Positions 22,997 to 30,807 of a DNA stretch of 64,000 nt are shown one piece after another. The stretch is taken from assembly GCF_019263585.2 (NCBI RefSeq), contig NZ_JADQDF010000001.1, positions 4,846,501-4,910,500 on the forward strand. Reading direction: 5' to 3'. The notes beneath the pieces were generated by a model that did no database searches, was not told the origin of the DNA, and was given only the letters and a program-made list of their open reading frames with translations. Made by a program: the position numbers and the translations under genes. The DNA is from Pseudonocardia oceani (GTDB taxonomy: Bacteria; Actinomycetota; Actinomycetes; Mycobacteriales; Pseudonocardiaceae). How positions within the stretch are numbered: position 1 is the stretch's first letter; every line of letters begins with the position of its first letter.

Positions 22997-23883
22997 GCAC
23001 GGTCGACCGCAGGGCGGGGGTGCTGCTCGGGGCGGCGTGCGGCGACGCGCTCGGCGTCCCGTACGAGCTGGGCAGCCGGGCGCTGGGGGAGCGCGCGGAG
23101 ATGCTCGGCGGCGGCCTGGGCGGCTACGCGCCGGGGCAGTGGAGCGACGACACCGAGATGGCGTGCGTGATCGCGCGGGTGCCGGGCGACCTGCGCACGC
23201 CCGAGGCGCTCGACGACGTCGCCGCCGGGTTCCTGGACTGGTTCGCCGCCGGCCCGGCCGACGTCGGCACCCAGACCGCGGCGGTGCTCGGCGCGCTGCG
23301 CGGCACGCCGCGGGCCGGGGCCGCGGCGCGGATGCGGGAGCGGGCGGCGGCCGTGCACGCCGCGACCGGGCGCAGCGCGGGCAACGGCTCGTTGATGCGC
23401 ACGGCGCCGGTGGCGCTGCGCGGCACCGGGGTGGTGGAGGCGGCGCGGGCCGTGTCGGCGCTGACCCACCACGACCCCGTCGCCGGCGACGCGTGCGCGC
23501 TGTGGTGCCTGGCGATCGACCACGCCGTGCGCGCCGGCGAGCTCGACGTCCGGGTGGGGCTCCCGCACGTCGACCCGGCGTGGGAAGGGTGGATCGCCGA
23601 GGCCGAGCGCAGCGACCCGTCGGCCTTCGCGTCCACCAACGGCTGGGTGGTGGCGGCGCTGCAGGGGGCGTGGTCGGCCGTGGTGGGTGCGACGGGCCTG
23701 GTCGACGGCCTGCAGGCCGCGGTGCGCGGGGGCGGCGACACCGACACGGTCGCGGCGATCGCCGGCGCGCTGCTGGGGGCGCGGTTCGGTGCATCGGCGG
23801 TGCTGGGGGAGTGGCGGCGGGTGGTGCACGGGTGGCCGGGGTGGACGGGAGAGGACCTGGTGGGGTGGGCCGGGAACGCGTGA
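22993..23883 (+). CDS. ADP-ribosylglycohydrolase (DraG/ARH family)
   Basis: The 296-residue enzyme removes ADP-ribose from modified substrates. Hallmarks are VLLGAACGDALGVPYE at the start, the metal-binding GQWSDDTEMACVIA segment, AGNGSLMRTAPVAL in the middle, and the C-terminal AAVRGGGDTDTVAAIAGALLGARFG, which supplies the remaining metal-binding Asp residues. All dinuclear-site acidic residues expected for the family appear present, so it should be active. It is translationally coupled to ARPP-1 and ends inside a bidirectional terminator. With the divergent NrtR/NYN operon it forms an ADP-ribose-centred locus. Confidence 0.9.
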   Translation: MSTVDRRAGVLLGAACGDALGVPYELGSRALGERAEMLGGGLGGYAPGQWSDDTEMACVIARVPGDLRTPEALDDVAAGFLDWFAAGPADVGTQTAAVLGALRGTPRAGAAARMRERAAAVHAATGRSAGNGSLMRTAPVALRGTGVVEAARAVSALTHHDPVAGDACALWCLAIDHAVRAGELDVRVGLPHVDPAWEGWIAEAERSDPSAFASTNGWVVAALQGAWSAVVGATGLVDGLQAAVRGGGDTDTVAAIAGALLGARFGASAVLGEWRRVVHGWPGWTGEDLVGWAGNA

Positions 23884-23941
23884 GAGGAACACCACGGTGG
23901 TCCGGGCCCACCGGAACAACGCTGACGTTCCTCTCACGCGT
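23876..23941. terminator. bidirectional terminator hairpin between convergent genes
   Basis: Perfect 15-bp arms ACGCGTGAGAGGAAC (23876-23890) and GTTCCTCTCACGCGT (23927-23941) enclose a 36-nt loop that itself holds a small GGTGG/CCACC stem. It starts at the stop of the ADP-ribosylglycohydrolase gene and ends 7 bp before the stop of the convergent thermonuclease gene. Confidence 0.7.
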
Positions 23942-23947
23942 CGGCGA

Positions 23948-25015
23948 TCAGCACGGGTGCCAGACGAGGCCTCCCGGCTCGTAGCAGCGCGGGCCGGTGT
24001 AGCCGGGGTACGAGCCGCCGCCGCTGCTGCTCCCACCGTCGCCGCCACCGCCGCCGCCGCCGCTCGGCGGGGAGGGTCGAGGAGCCGGGGCGCGGTCGCG
24101 TTCCCGCTCCTCGGTGCGCCGCCGTCGCTCCTCGGCTTCGCGGGCCTCCGCGGCCTCGGCCTCGACCCGGGCCTGCTCCGCCTGCCGGGCCTCCTCGGCG
24201 ACCCGCGCGGCCTCGATGCGCTCGGCCTCCTGCTTGCGGCTCGCGGTGGTCTGCAGGGTGGAGCGCTGAGTCCTCGCCGGGGCGCGGACGGCCTCCACGC
24301 GCTGCGTGAAGCGTTCGCGGTCGCGCTGGTCGAAGACGGCGAGCGCGGGCCGGGCGGCATCCGTGATCGAATGATCGAGCCGGTCCGCTGCGTCGATGAA
24401 CGCGGTGACCTCGGCTGCGGCGACCGTGAAGTCGATCGACCGCGCATCCTCGGCCGGGTCGACGACGGCCGGTACCGCCTCCAGCGCCGCCACCTGCGCG
24501 GGGATGGTGCACTCCACGTCCGCCGAGTACAGCCCGACGCCCGCCGCCTCGGCCTGCGCCTGAGCCTCCTCGACCGGAGGCAGGAAGCGGACGTTGTCGT
24601 CGAAGACCACGACGGAGGCGAGCCCCGCGCGGGCGATCTCGGCGTTCACCAGTGCCCCCGCGGCGGTGAACACGCCGGCGAGCGTCCGGTCGTAGCGGTC
24701 GGTCCGCACCTCGTCGTACTCGAGCCGCACCGGCGTCCCGCTCGGCAGCAGCTCCTCCAGGAACGCCGTCGCCTCCGGGGCCAGGCACTCGACGGGCCGG
24801 TCCGGGTCGACGGACTCCGGGGTGTCGATGTTGAGCAGGCGCACCCGCTGCTCGCTGCCCCCGACGGTCACGTCGATCGTGTCGCCGTCGACGACCCGCG
24901 TCACGATCGCCTCGTCCGGCCCGTCCGAGGACGCGACGACGACCACCGCCGTCGTCACCCCGGCGACCGCGACCAGGCCGACCACGGCCTTGACCAGTGC
25001 TCCAGTGAGAACCAT
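23948..25015 (-). CDS. secreted thermonuclease (SNase-like) with C-terminal Excalibur-like tail
   Basis: The 355-residue protein starts with a hydrophobic signal/anchor (VLTGALVKAVVGLVAVAGVTTAVVVVASS). A staphylococcal-nuclease domain follows: VTRVVDGDTIDVTVGGSEQRVRLLNIDTPESVDP (active-site Arg and Asp region), EYDEVRTDRYDRTLAGVF and NAEIARAGLA. Residues 190-310 are helical and end in a long Glu/Arg/Ala coiled coil. The tail is Gly/Ser-rich and finishes YPGYTGPRCYEPGGLVWHPC, a two-Cys motif like the variant Excalibur ends often seen on actinobacterial surface nucleases. ATG 25015 precedes the signal peptide directly. Confidence 0.85.
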   Translation of the reverse strand: MVLTGALVKAVVGLVAVAGVTTAVVVVASSDGPDEAIVTRVVDGDTIDVTVGGSEQRVRLLNIDTPESVDPDRPVECLAPEATAFLEELLPSGTPVRLEYDEVRTDRYDRTLAGVFTAAGALVNAEIARAGLASVVVFDDNVRFLPPVEEAQAQAEAAGVGLYSADVECTIPAQVAALEAVPAVVDPAEDARSIDFTVAAAEVTAFIDAADRLDHSITDAARPALAVFDQRDRERFTQRVEAVRAPARTQRSTLQTTASRKQEAERIEAARVAEEARQAEQARVEAEAAEAREAEERRRRTEERERDRAPAPRPSPPSGGGGGGGDGGSSSGGGSYPGYTGPRCYEPGGLVWHPC

Positions 25016-25082
25016 GAACCCCCCGAACCTCGTGAACCGGACATCGTCGTGGCTCCGGTGCCCGTTAGCCGCGGGCATGCGC

Positions 25083-25088
25083 TACAAC
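25083..25088 (+). promoter_or_regulatory. -10 element for the Tm-1-like gene (leaderless)
   Basis: TACAAC ends 7 nt before the GTG start at 25096, fitting a leaderless transcript. No strong -35 was seen. Confidence 0.4.
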
Positions 25089-25095
25089 TGATCGG

Positions 25096-26265
25096 GTGAT
25101 CGCCTACGTCGTCGGCACCCTGGACACCAAGGCCGCGGAACTCGCGTACGCGGCCGACCTGCTGCGGGCGGCGGGGGTGGAGACGCGGCTCGTCGACGTC
25201 TCCACCGGCCCGTCGAGCGGGGGTGACGTGCCGGCCGCGGAGGTCGCCGCGGCCCACCCCGACGGCGCCGACGCGGTGTTCACCGGCGACCGCGGCACGG
25301 CCGTGAGCGCCATGTCGGTGGCGCTGGAGCACTGGATCCGCGCCCGTGACGACGTCGGCGGGGTCCTCGGGCTCGGCGGGTCCGGCGGCACCGCGGTGGT
25401 GGCGCCGGCGATGCGGGCGCTGCCCGTGGGCGTCCCCAAGATCATGGTGTCGACGGTGGCGTCCGGCGACGTCGCGCCCTACGTCGGGGCGTCGGACATC
25501 GCGATGCTGCACTCGGTCACCGACGTCGCCGGGCTCAACCGCATCTCCCGGCGCGTGCTCGCCAACGCCGCGCACGCGCTGGCCGGGATGCTCACCCACG
25601 CGGTGCCCGCCGCCGACGACCGCCCGGCCGTCGGGCTCACCATGTTCGGCGTGACGACGACGTGCGTCACCCACGTCCGCGAGCGCCTGGGCGACGACGT
25701 CGACGCGCTGGTCTTCCACGCCACCGGCACCGGCGGGCGCGCGATGGAGAAGCTCGTCGACGACGGCCTGATCGGCGGCGTCCTCGACCTCACCACCACA
25801 GAGATCGCCGACCTGCTCGTCGGCGGCGTCATGGCCGCGGGGGAGGACCGGCTCGACGCCGTCGCGCGTACCGGCGTGCCGTACGTGGGATCGTGCGGGG
25901 CGCTGGACATGGTCAACTTCGGGGCGGACGTGCCCGGACGCTTCGACGGGAGGCTGCTCTACGTGCACAACGCGCAGGTCACGCTCATGCGGACCACCGC
26001 GGCGGAGAACGTCGCCATCGGGGAGTTCCTGGCGCGCAAGCTCAACGCGATGACGGGGCCGGCCCTGTTCCTGCTGCCGACGGGCGGGGTCTCCGCGCTC
26101 GACGCGCCCGGCCGGCCCTTCCACGACCCCGAGGCCGACGAGGCGCTGTTCTCCGCGGTCGAGAAGGACGCCCGGTCGGGGATCGTGCGCCGGGTGCCGC
26201 ACCACGTCAACGATCCGGAGTTCGCCGACGCCGTGCTCGACGCGTGGCGGGAGGTGTCGGAATGA
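25096..26265 (+). CDS. Tm-1-like ATP-binding (UPF0261) protein
   Basis: The 389-residue protein is the UPF0261/Tm-1 N-terminal type. Typical parts are AYVVGTLDTKAAELAYAADLLRAAGVETRLVDVS, GGVLGLGGSGGTAVVAPAMRALPVGVPKIMVSTVASG, and the C-terminal VGSCGALDMVNFGADVPGRFDGR and HNAQVTLMRTTAAEN. In plants this domain forms the N-terminal half of the tomato antiviral protein Tm-1. In bacteria it sits beside a PEP-hydrolase-like TIM barrel, as here, and its metabolic role is unclear. It overlaps the next gene by ATGA. Confidence 0.85.
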   Translation: MIAYVVGTLDTKAAELAYAADLLRAAGVETRLVDVSTGPSSGGDVPAAEVAAAHPDGADAVFTGDRGTAVSAMSVALEHWIRARDDVGGVLGLGGSGGTAVVAPAMRALPVGVPKIMVSTVASGDVAPYVGASDIAMLHSVTDVAGLNRISRRVLANAAHALAGMLTHAVPAADDRPAVGLTMFGVTTTCVTHVRERLGDDVDALVFHATGTGGRAMEKLVDDGLIGGVLDLTTTEIADLLVGGVMAAGEDRLDAVARTGVPYVGSCGALDMVNFGADVPGRFDGRLLYVHNAQVTLMRTTAAENVAIGEFLARKLNAMTGPALFLLPTGGVSALDAPGRPFHDPEADEALFSAVEKDARSGIVRRVPHHVNDPEFADAVLDAWREVSE

Positions 26266-27104
26266 GGTTCCGGCGCGCCGAGCTCGTCGAGCGCTTCACC
26301 GACATGGCCGCCCGCGGCGAGCCCATCGTCGGCGGCGGCGCGGGCACGGGCCTCTCGGCCAAGTGCGAGGAGGCCGGCGGGATCGACCTCATCGTCATCT
26401 ACAACTCCGGCCGCTACCGCATGGCCGGCCGCGGCTCGCTGGCCGGGCTGCTCGCCTACGGCAACGCCAACGAGATCGTCGTCGAGATGGCCGCGGAGGT
26501 GCTGCCGGTCGTCGAGCGCACCCCGGTGCTCGCGGGCGTCAACGGCACCGATCCCTTCCTGCTCACCGACCGCTTCCTGCGCGAGCTCGCCGACCTCGGC
26601 TTCGCCGGCGTGCAGAACTTCCCGACCGTCGGCCTGATCGACGGCGTCTTCCGCGCGAACCTGGAGGAGACCGGGATGGGGTTCGGGCTGGAGGTCGACA
26701 TGATCGCCGCCGCCCATGCCGCCGACCTGCTCACCACGCCCTACGTCTTCTCCGCCGACGACGCGCGCGTGATGGCGCGTGCCGGCGCCGACCTCGTCGT
26801 CTGCCACATGGGCCTGACCACCGGCGGCGCGATCGGGGCGGGCACCGCCAAGACCCTCGACGACTGCGTCGCGCTGATCGACGAGTGGTCGGCGGCCGCG
26901 CGGGAGGTGCGCGACGACGTCCTCGTGCTCTGCCACGGCGGGCCCATCTCCTCGCCCGACGACGCCGCGCACGTCCTGGAGCGCACCCGCTGGTGCCACG
27001 GCTTCTACGGGGCGTCGTCCATGGAGCGCCTGCCCACCGAGATCGCGCTGACCGAGCAGACCCGAGCCTTCAAGAACCGTCTCCGACCGAGAGGAACCAC
27101 CTGA
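26262..27104 (+). CDS. phosphoenolpyruvate hydrolase family TIM-barrel protein
   Basis: The 280-residue protein corresponds to the C-terminal half of plant Tm-1. Family features are GGGAGTGLSAKCEEAGGIDLIVIYNSGRYRMAGRGSLAGLLAYGNANEIV, GVNGTDPFLLTDRFLRELADLGFAGVQNFPTVGLIDG and CHGGPISSPDDAAHVLERT. The fold belongs to the PEP/pyruvate-binding TIM barrels. The actual substrate is unproven. It is translationally coupled to the Tm-1 N-terminal-like gene upstream and to the SRPBCC gene downstream (TGATG), so the three act together. Confidence 0.85.
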   Translation: MRFRRAELVERFTDMAARGEPIVGGGAGTGLSAKCEEAGGIDLIVIYNSGRYRMAGRGSLAGLLAYGNANEIVVEMAAEVLPVVERTPVLAGVNGTDPFLLTDRFLRELADLGFAGVQNFPTVGLIDGVFRANLEETGMGFGLEVDMIAAAHAADLLTTPYVFSADDARVMARAGADLVVCHMGLTTGGAIGAGTAKTLDDCVALIDEWSAAAREVRDDVLVLCHGGPISSPDDAAHVLERTRWCHGFYGASSMERLPTEIALTEQTRAFKNRLRPRGTT

Positions 27105-27541
27105 TGCCCCGCGCCTACGCCAGTGCCGTGATCGCCGCCCCCGCCGACGAGGTCTGGGGGATCATCCGCGACTTCAACGGCCTCGCGTCCTGGATGCCGG
27201 CGATCGCCGCCAGCTCGCTGGACACCGACGGGAGCGCCGCGGAGGTCGGTGCGGTGCGCCGGCTGACCCTCGGCGACGGCGGCACGGTCGTCGAGCGCCT
27301 GCTCGCCCTCGACGACCACGTGCGCAGCCAGACCTACGAGATCCTCGAGAGCCCGTTCCCGGTGCGCCGCTACGTCGCGACGGTCCGGGTGGCGCCGGTG
27401 ACCGACACGGGGCGCTCGTTCGTGGAGTGGTGGACCGACTTCGACGCCGACGCCGCCGACGAGCCCGAGTTGACGACGCTCTTCGCGGACGGGGTCTTCG
27501 GCGCCGGCATGGCCGCCATCCAGCAGCGCTACTCGGCCTGA
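27104..27541 (+). CDS. SRPBCC (polyketide cyclase-like) protein
   Basis: The 145-residue Bet v1-fold protein starts ASAVIAAPADEVWGIIRDFNGLASWMPAI and continues with VRRLTLGDGGTVVERLLALDDHVRSQTYEILESPFPVRRYVATVRV, typical of polyketide cyclase/dehydratase-like SRPBCC domains that bind small organic ligands. It ends the Tm-1-like operon; GAGAGGAA (27089-27096) is the ribosome site. Its last 13 bp overlap the convergent hypothetical gene. Confidence 0.8.
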   Translation: MPRAYASAVIAAPADEVWGIIRDFNGLASWMPAIAASSLDTDGSAAEVGAVRRLTLGDGGTVVERLLALDDHVRSQTYEILESPFPVRRYVATVRVAPVTDTGRSFVEWWTDFDADAADEPELTTLFADGVFGAGMAAIQQRYSA

Positions 27542-28116
27542 TCCTCGGCGGGGCGGACGGGGCGCCAGGGGAGGGCGTACCCGCCGCGCAGCACGCCGTC
27601 CCAGCCGACGAACGACTCCACGACCCCGTCCATGACGACCGGGTCGTGCTCGGTGCGGGTGCCCAGCGCGAGCGCGTAGAGCAGGTAGACGAAGACGCCG
27701 TGGGCCTGCTTCGCGCGCTCGCCCGAGTTGCCGCTCAGCTCGCCCAGCACCGCGGGCATCGCGCGCGACACCAGGATCGAGATGCCCTCCGGGCCCTGCG
27801 CCGACAGCTCGTGCGCGCCCTCGACCATCCGGGCCCGCGCCGCGGAGATCGCGTCGGTGACGGCGGGCTCCTGCTTGGGCAGGAACGTGCGGGAGGTGTC
27901 GACGGCGGTGAACATCGTGGAGACCAGCGTGCCCGCGTGCGACTCGTCGTACTCGGCCTGCGGGTCGGCGGTCTGCGGGTTCTGCGGCGAGAACAGCCAG
28001 TCGACCACCGCGTCGAGCAGGGTGATCTCCAGTGCGGGGACCTGGTCCGAGGTGAGCGCGTGCAACCCCCGGATCACGTCGTCCATCCAGCCGAGATCGA
28101 ACCTGGGCTCGGTCAT
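27529..28116 (-). CDS. hypothetical protein
   Basis: This is a 195-residue soluble, largely helical protein that I do not recognise. The N-terminus reads MTEPRFDLGWMDDVIRGLHALTSDQVPALEITLLDAVVDWLFSPQ; a later stretch GVFVYLLYALALG is mildly hydrophobic. No signal peptide or motif was found. It is convergent with, and overlaps by 13 bp, the SRPBCC gene, and divergent from the HerA-like gene across 76 bp. A function cannot be assigned. Confidence 0.6.
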   Translation of the reverse strand: MTEPRFDLGWMDDVIRGLHALTSDQVPALEITLLDAVVDWLFSPQNPQTADPQAEYDESHAGTLVSTMFTAVDTSRTFLPKQEPAVTDAISAARARMVEGAHELSAQGPEGISILVSRAMPAVLGELSGNSGERAKQAHGVFVYLLYALALGTRTEHDPVVMDGVVESFVGWDGVLRGGYALPWRPVRPAEDQAE

Positions 28117-28180
28117 CGTCGTCCTCTCCCCGTCGTGGAGGTCGACAGTAGGCGGCGGCGGGGCGGGGGTCGAGGGTCAC

Positions 28181-28186
28181 TAGGCT
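28181..28186 (+). promoter_or_regulatory. -10 element for the HerA-like gene (leaderless)
   Basis: TAGGCT ends 7 nt before the GTG at 28193, a classic actinobacterial leaderless arrangement. Confidence 0.5.
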
Positions 28187-28192
28187 CGCCGC

Positions 28193-29929
28193 GTGTCGTC
28201 CCCGCCCGTCCCGTCGCCCGTCGGACTCGTCGTCGGGACCGAGGACTCCACGCCGCTCCAGTTCTGCGTGGCGCTGGCGCCGGGGGAGTACCTGCAGCTC
28301 GACGACGTGGTCGTCACGCAGCGGTCGGTGCCCGGGCACGGCGGCGTGACGACGTCCGGGGTCGTCACCGAGGTGCGGGCGCGGCACGAGGGCGCGTCCT
28401 TCGGCTCCGACGTCTTCCTCATCGCCGACGGCGTGCTGCCCGCGCAGGTGCAGGAGGTCGCGGAGATCACGACCACGCGCGTCGAGCCCGAGGTCTACGT
28501 GCCGCCGACGCCCGGCTCGCCCGTGCGCCGCGCCACCGGCCACGAGCGCGCGCAGGCCCTGTACTTCGACAAGATGGACCTCAAGGTGCCGGTCGGCCTC
28601 GGCCGTGACGGCGAGCCGATCTTCGTCAACCTGGAGTTCCTCGACGGCACCCGCGGCGGCCACGTCTCCATCAGCGGCATCTCCGGCGTCGCCACGAAGA
28701 CGAGCTTCGCGCTGTTCCTGCTCTACTCGATCTTCCGCTCGGGCGTGCTCGGGCGGCGGGCGGTGAACGCGAAGGCGCTCGTGTTCAGCGTCAAGGGCGA
28801 GGACCTGCTGTTCCTCGACCACGCCAACGCCCGCCTCGACGACGAGCAGCGCGCCCGCTACGCCCGGCTGAACCTGCCGGCCTCGCCGTTCTCCTCGGCC
28901 GGCTTCTTCGCCCCGCCCACGCCCGACGACCCCACCGGCCGCCCGTACGTGAGCGGGCGCACGAGTGGCGTGGCGGCGTTCTGGTGGACGCTCGCCGAGT
29001 TCTGCTCCGGTGAGCTGCTGCCGTTCGTGTTCGCCGACGCGGAGGACGAGCGCAACCAGTACACGATGGTCATCCACCAGGTCGCGGCCCGGTTGAAGCG
29101 GACGGCCGTGCCCGTCGCGGACGGCGCCGTCGTCGTGGAGGGGCAGACGCTGCGCAGCTACGACGCGCTCGTCGAGTTCGTCGCCGACCGGCTCGCCGAC
29201 GAGGACGCCCGCCGCGACTGGGCCGGCCCCGTCACCGGCATCGGCACCGTCAACGCGTTCCTGCGCCGCTTGCGCTCCTCGCTCAAGCCGCTGCGCTCGA
29301 TCGTCCGCGGCGACCTCGCCGACGCGCCGGGGCGGCGGGTGAGCACGGAGAACCAGCAGGTCACGGTCGTCGACCTGCACAACCTCCCCGAGCGCGCCCA
29401 GCGCTTCGTCGTCGGCGTGGTGCTCGCCGCGGAGACCGCGCGGAAGGAGCAGGCCGGGGCGGCCGGGCTGCTGTTCACGATGATCGACGAGCTGAACAAG
29501 TACGCCCCGCGCGAGGGCTCCTCCCCGATCAAGGAGGTGCTGCTCGACATCGCCGAGCGCGGCCGCTCGCTCGGCATCATCCTCATCGGCGCGCAGCAGA
29601 CGGCGTCGGAGGTGGAGCGGCGGATCGTCTCGAACTCCTCGATCAAGGTGGTCGGGCGGCTCGACCCCGCCGAGGCCGGGCGTCCCGAGTACGGCTTCCT
29701 CCCGCCCTCGCAGCGGGCGCGGGCGGTGCTGGCCAAGCCGGGCACGATGTTCGTCTCGCAGCCCGAGATCCCGGTGCCGCTGGCCGTGGAGTTCCCGTTC
29801 CCGGCGTGGGCGACGCGGCTCTCGGAGAGTGCGGGCGCGCCGGCGTCGACGAACGGGCACGGGGCGACGGCGCGCGACCCCTTCGCCCGGCTCCCGGCCG
29901 GGGCGGACGACGACGACGCGCCGTTCTAG
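28193..29929 (+). CDS. HerA-like ATPase
   Basis: The 578-residue protein resembles HerA/FtsK-family ATPases of the DUF87 type. Residues 1-120 form a beta-rich HAS-barrel-like domain (PLQFCVALAPGEYLQLDDVVVTQR). The motor carries a Walker A variant SGISGVATKTS, 'KALVFSVKGEDLLFLDH', Walker B-type GLLFTMIDELNKYAP, and the HerA-like IAERGRSLGIILIGAQQTASEVERRIVSNSSIKVVGRLDPAEAG. HerA proteins are hexameric translocases that work with NurA nuclease and Mre11-Rad50 in DNA-end resection. Here sbcD, sbcC and a NurA-like gene follow within 6 kb, interrupted only by an oppositely oriented VOC gene. The GTG start fits a leaderless promoter. Confidence 0.8.
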   Translation: MSSPPVPSPVGLVVGTEDSTPLQFCVALAPGEYLQLDDVVVTQRSVPGHGGVTTSGVVTEVRARHEGASFGSDVFLIADGVLPAQVQEVAEITTTRVEPEVYVPPTPGSPVRRATGHERAQALYFDKMDLKVPVGLGRDGEPIFVNLEFLDGTRGGHVSISGISGVATKTSFALFLLYSIFRSGVLGRRAVNAKALVFSVKGEDLLFLDHANARLDDEQRARYARLNLPASPFSSAGFFAPPTPDDPTGRPYVSGRTSGVAAFWWTLAEFCSGELLPFVFADAEDERNQYTMVIHQVAARLKRTAVPVADGAVVVEGQTLRSYDALVEFVADRLADEDARRDWAGPVTGIGTVNAFLRRLRSSLKPLRSIVRGDLADAPGRRVSTENQQVTVVDLHNLPERAQRFVVGVVLAAETARKEQAGAAGLLFTMIDELNKYAPREGSSPIKEVLLDIAERGRSLGIILIGAQQTASEVERRIVSNSSIKVVGRLDPAEAGRPEYGFLPPSQRARAVLAKPGTMFVSQPEIPVPLAVEFPFPAWATRLSESAGAPASTNGHGATARDPFARLPAGADDDDAPF

Positions 29930-29931
29930 GT

Positions 29932-29973
29932 CGTGGGTGGCAACGAGTGCCGGAGCACTCGTTGCCACCCACG
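29932..29973. terminator. long perfect hairpin, bidirectional terminator
   Basis: A 19-bp perfect stem (left arm 29932-29950 beginning CGTGGGTGGCAACG, right arm 29955-29973) closes on the tetraloop CGGA. It lies in the 47-bp gap between the convergent HerA-like and VOC genes, 2 bp after the first stop and 3 bp before the second. Confidence 0.8.
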
Positions 29974-29976
29974 GGT

Positions 29977-30747
29977 CTAGCCCGGCGGCATCCCCCCGTG
30001 CAGGGCGAACGTCGTTCCGAAGGGGTCGGCCGCGATGCCCATGCGGCCGAACGGGGTGTCGACGGCCTCCGACACCACCGTGCCGCCACCGGAGCCGACC
30101 GCGGCCATCGCGGCGTCGACGTCGGACACCATGAAGTAGGGCAGCCAGTGGCTCGGCGTGCCGTCGGGGGCGCCCATCATGCCGCCGATGCCGCCCGCGA
30201 TCTCCCCGCCGACGGAGAAGGTGGCGTAGTCGTCGGGGGCGCCGGGGACGGCGCCGTAGGTCCAGCCGAACACCGACGCGTAGAACTCCTGGCCGGCGGC
30301 GGCGTCGGTGAGCCGGGCGTCCTCCCAGATCAGCGACCCGGGCTCGTTGTAGATCTCGGCCCCGATCATGCCGCCCGCCTGCCAGATGCCGAACGCGCCG
30401 CCCGCGGCGTCGAACGCGACGCCCATCCGCCCCGTACCGGGGACGTCGAACGGCGCGACGGCGACCGTGCCGCCGTGCTCGGCCACCAGCTTCGCGGTGA
30501 CGTCGACGTCGTCGCTGGCCAGGTAGAGCGTGGACCCCGGCGGCTGGCCGGGCTGGACGGGGGCGATCGCGGCGGCGCTGCGGCCGCCGATCTGGGCGAG
30601 CGTGTAGTGACCGAACTCCTCCCCGGTGTCGACGAACTCCCACCCCAGCACCGCGCCGTAGAAGGCGGTGGCGGCGGGAAGGTCGGGGACGGCCAGGTCG
30701 ACCCAGCACGGCGTTCCTGCGGGCCAGGGGGTGTCTCGGGTGGGCAT
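29977..30747 (-). CDS. VOC (glyoxalase/bleomycin-resistance) family protein
   Basis: The 256-residue protein contains two tandem VOC modules: GTPCWVDLAVPDLPAATAFYGAVLGWEFVDTGEEFGHYTLAQIGGRSAAAIAPVQ, and a second half with AGQEFYASVFGWTYGAVPGAPDDYATFSVGGEIAGGIGGMM and MGIAADPFGTTFALHGG. Such proteins bind metals and small molecules; the substrate is not evident. It is inserted, in opposite orientation, between the HerA-like and sbcD genes and is divergent from sbcD over 60 bp. Confidence 0.85.
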   Translation of the reverse strand: MPTRDTPWPAGTPCWVDLAVPDLPAATAFYGAVLGWEFVDTGEEFGHYTLAQIGGRSAAAIAPVQPGQPPGSTLYLASDDVDVTAKLVAEHGGTVAVAPFDVPGTGRMGVAFDAAGGAFGIWQAGGMIGAEIYNEPGSLIWEDARLTDAAAGQEFYASVFGWTYGAVPGAPDDYATFSVGGEIAGGIGGMMGAPDGTPSHWLPYFMVSDVDAAMAAVGSGGGTVVSEAVDTPFGRMGIAADPFGTTFALHGGMPPG

Positions 30748-30807
30748 GGCCGACAGAGTGGCACCGACCCCCGACAGAACACAGGGCCCGCCTACGATCG
30801 GCGCCCT

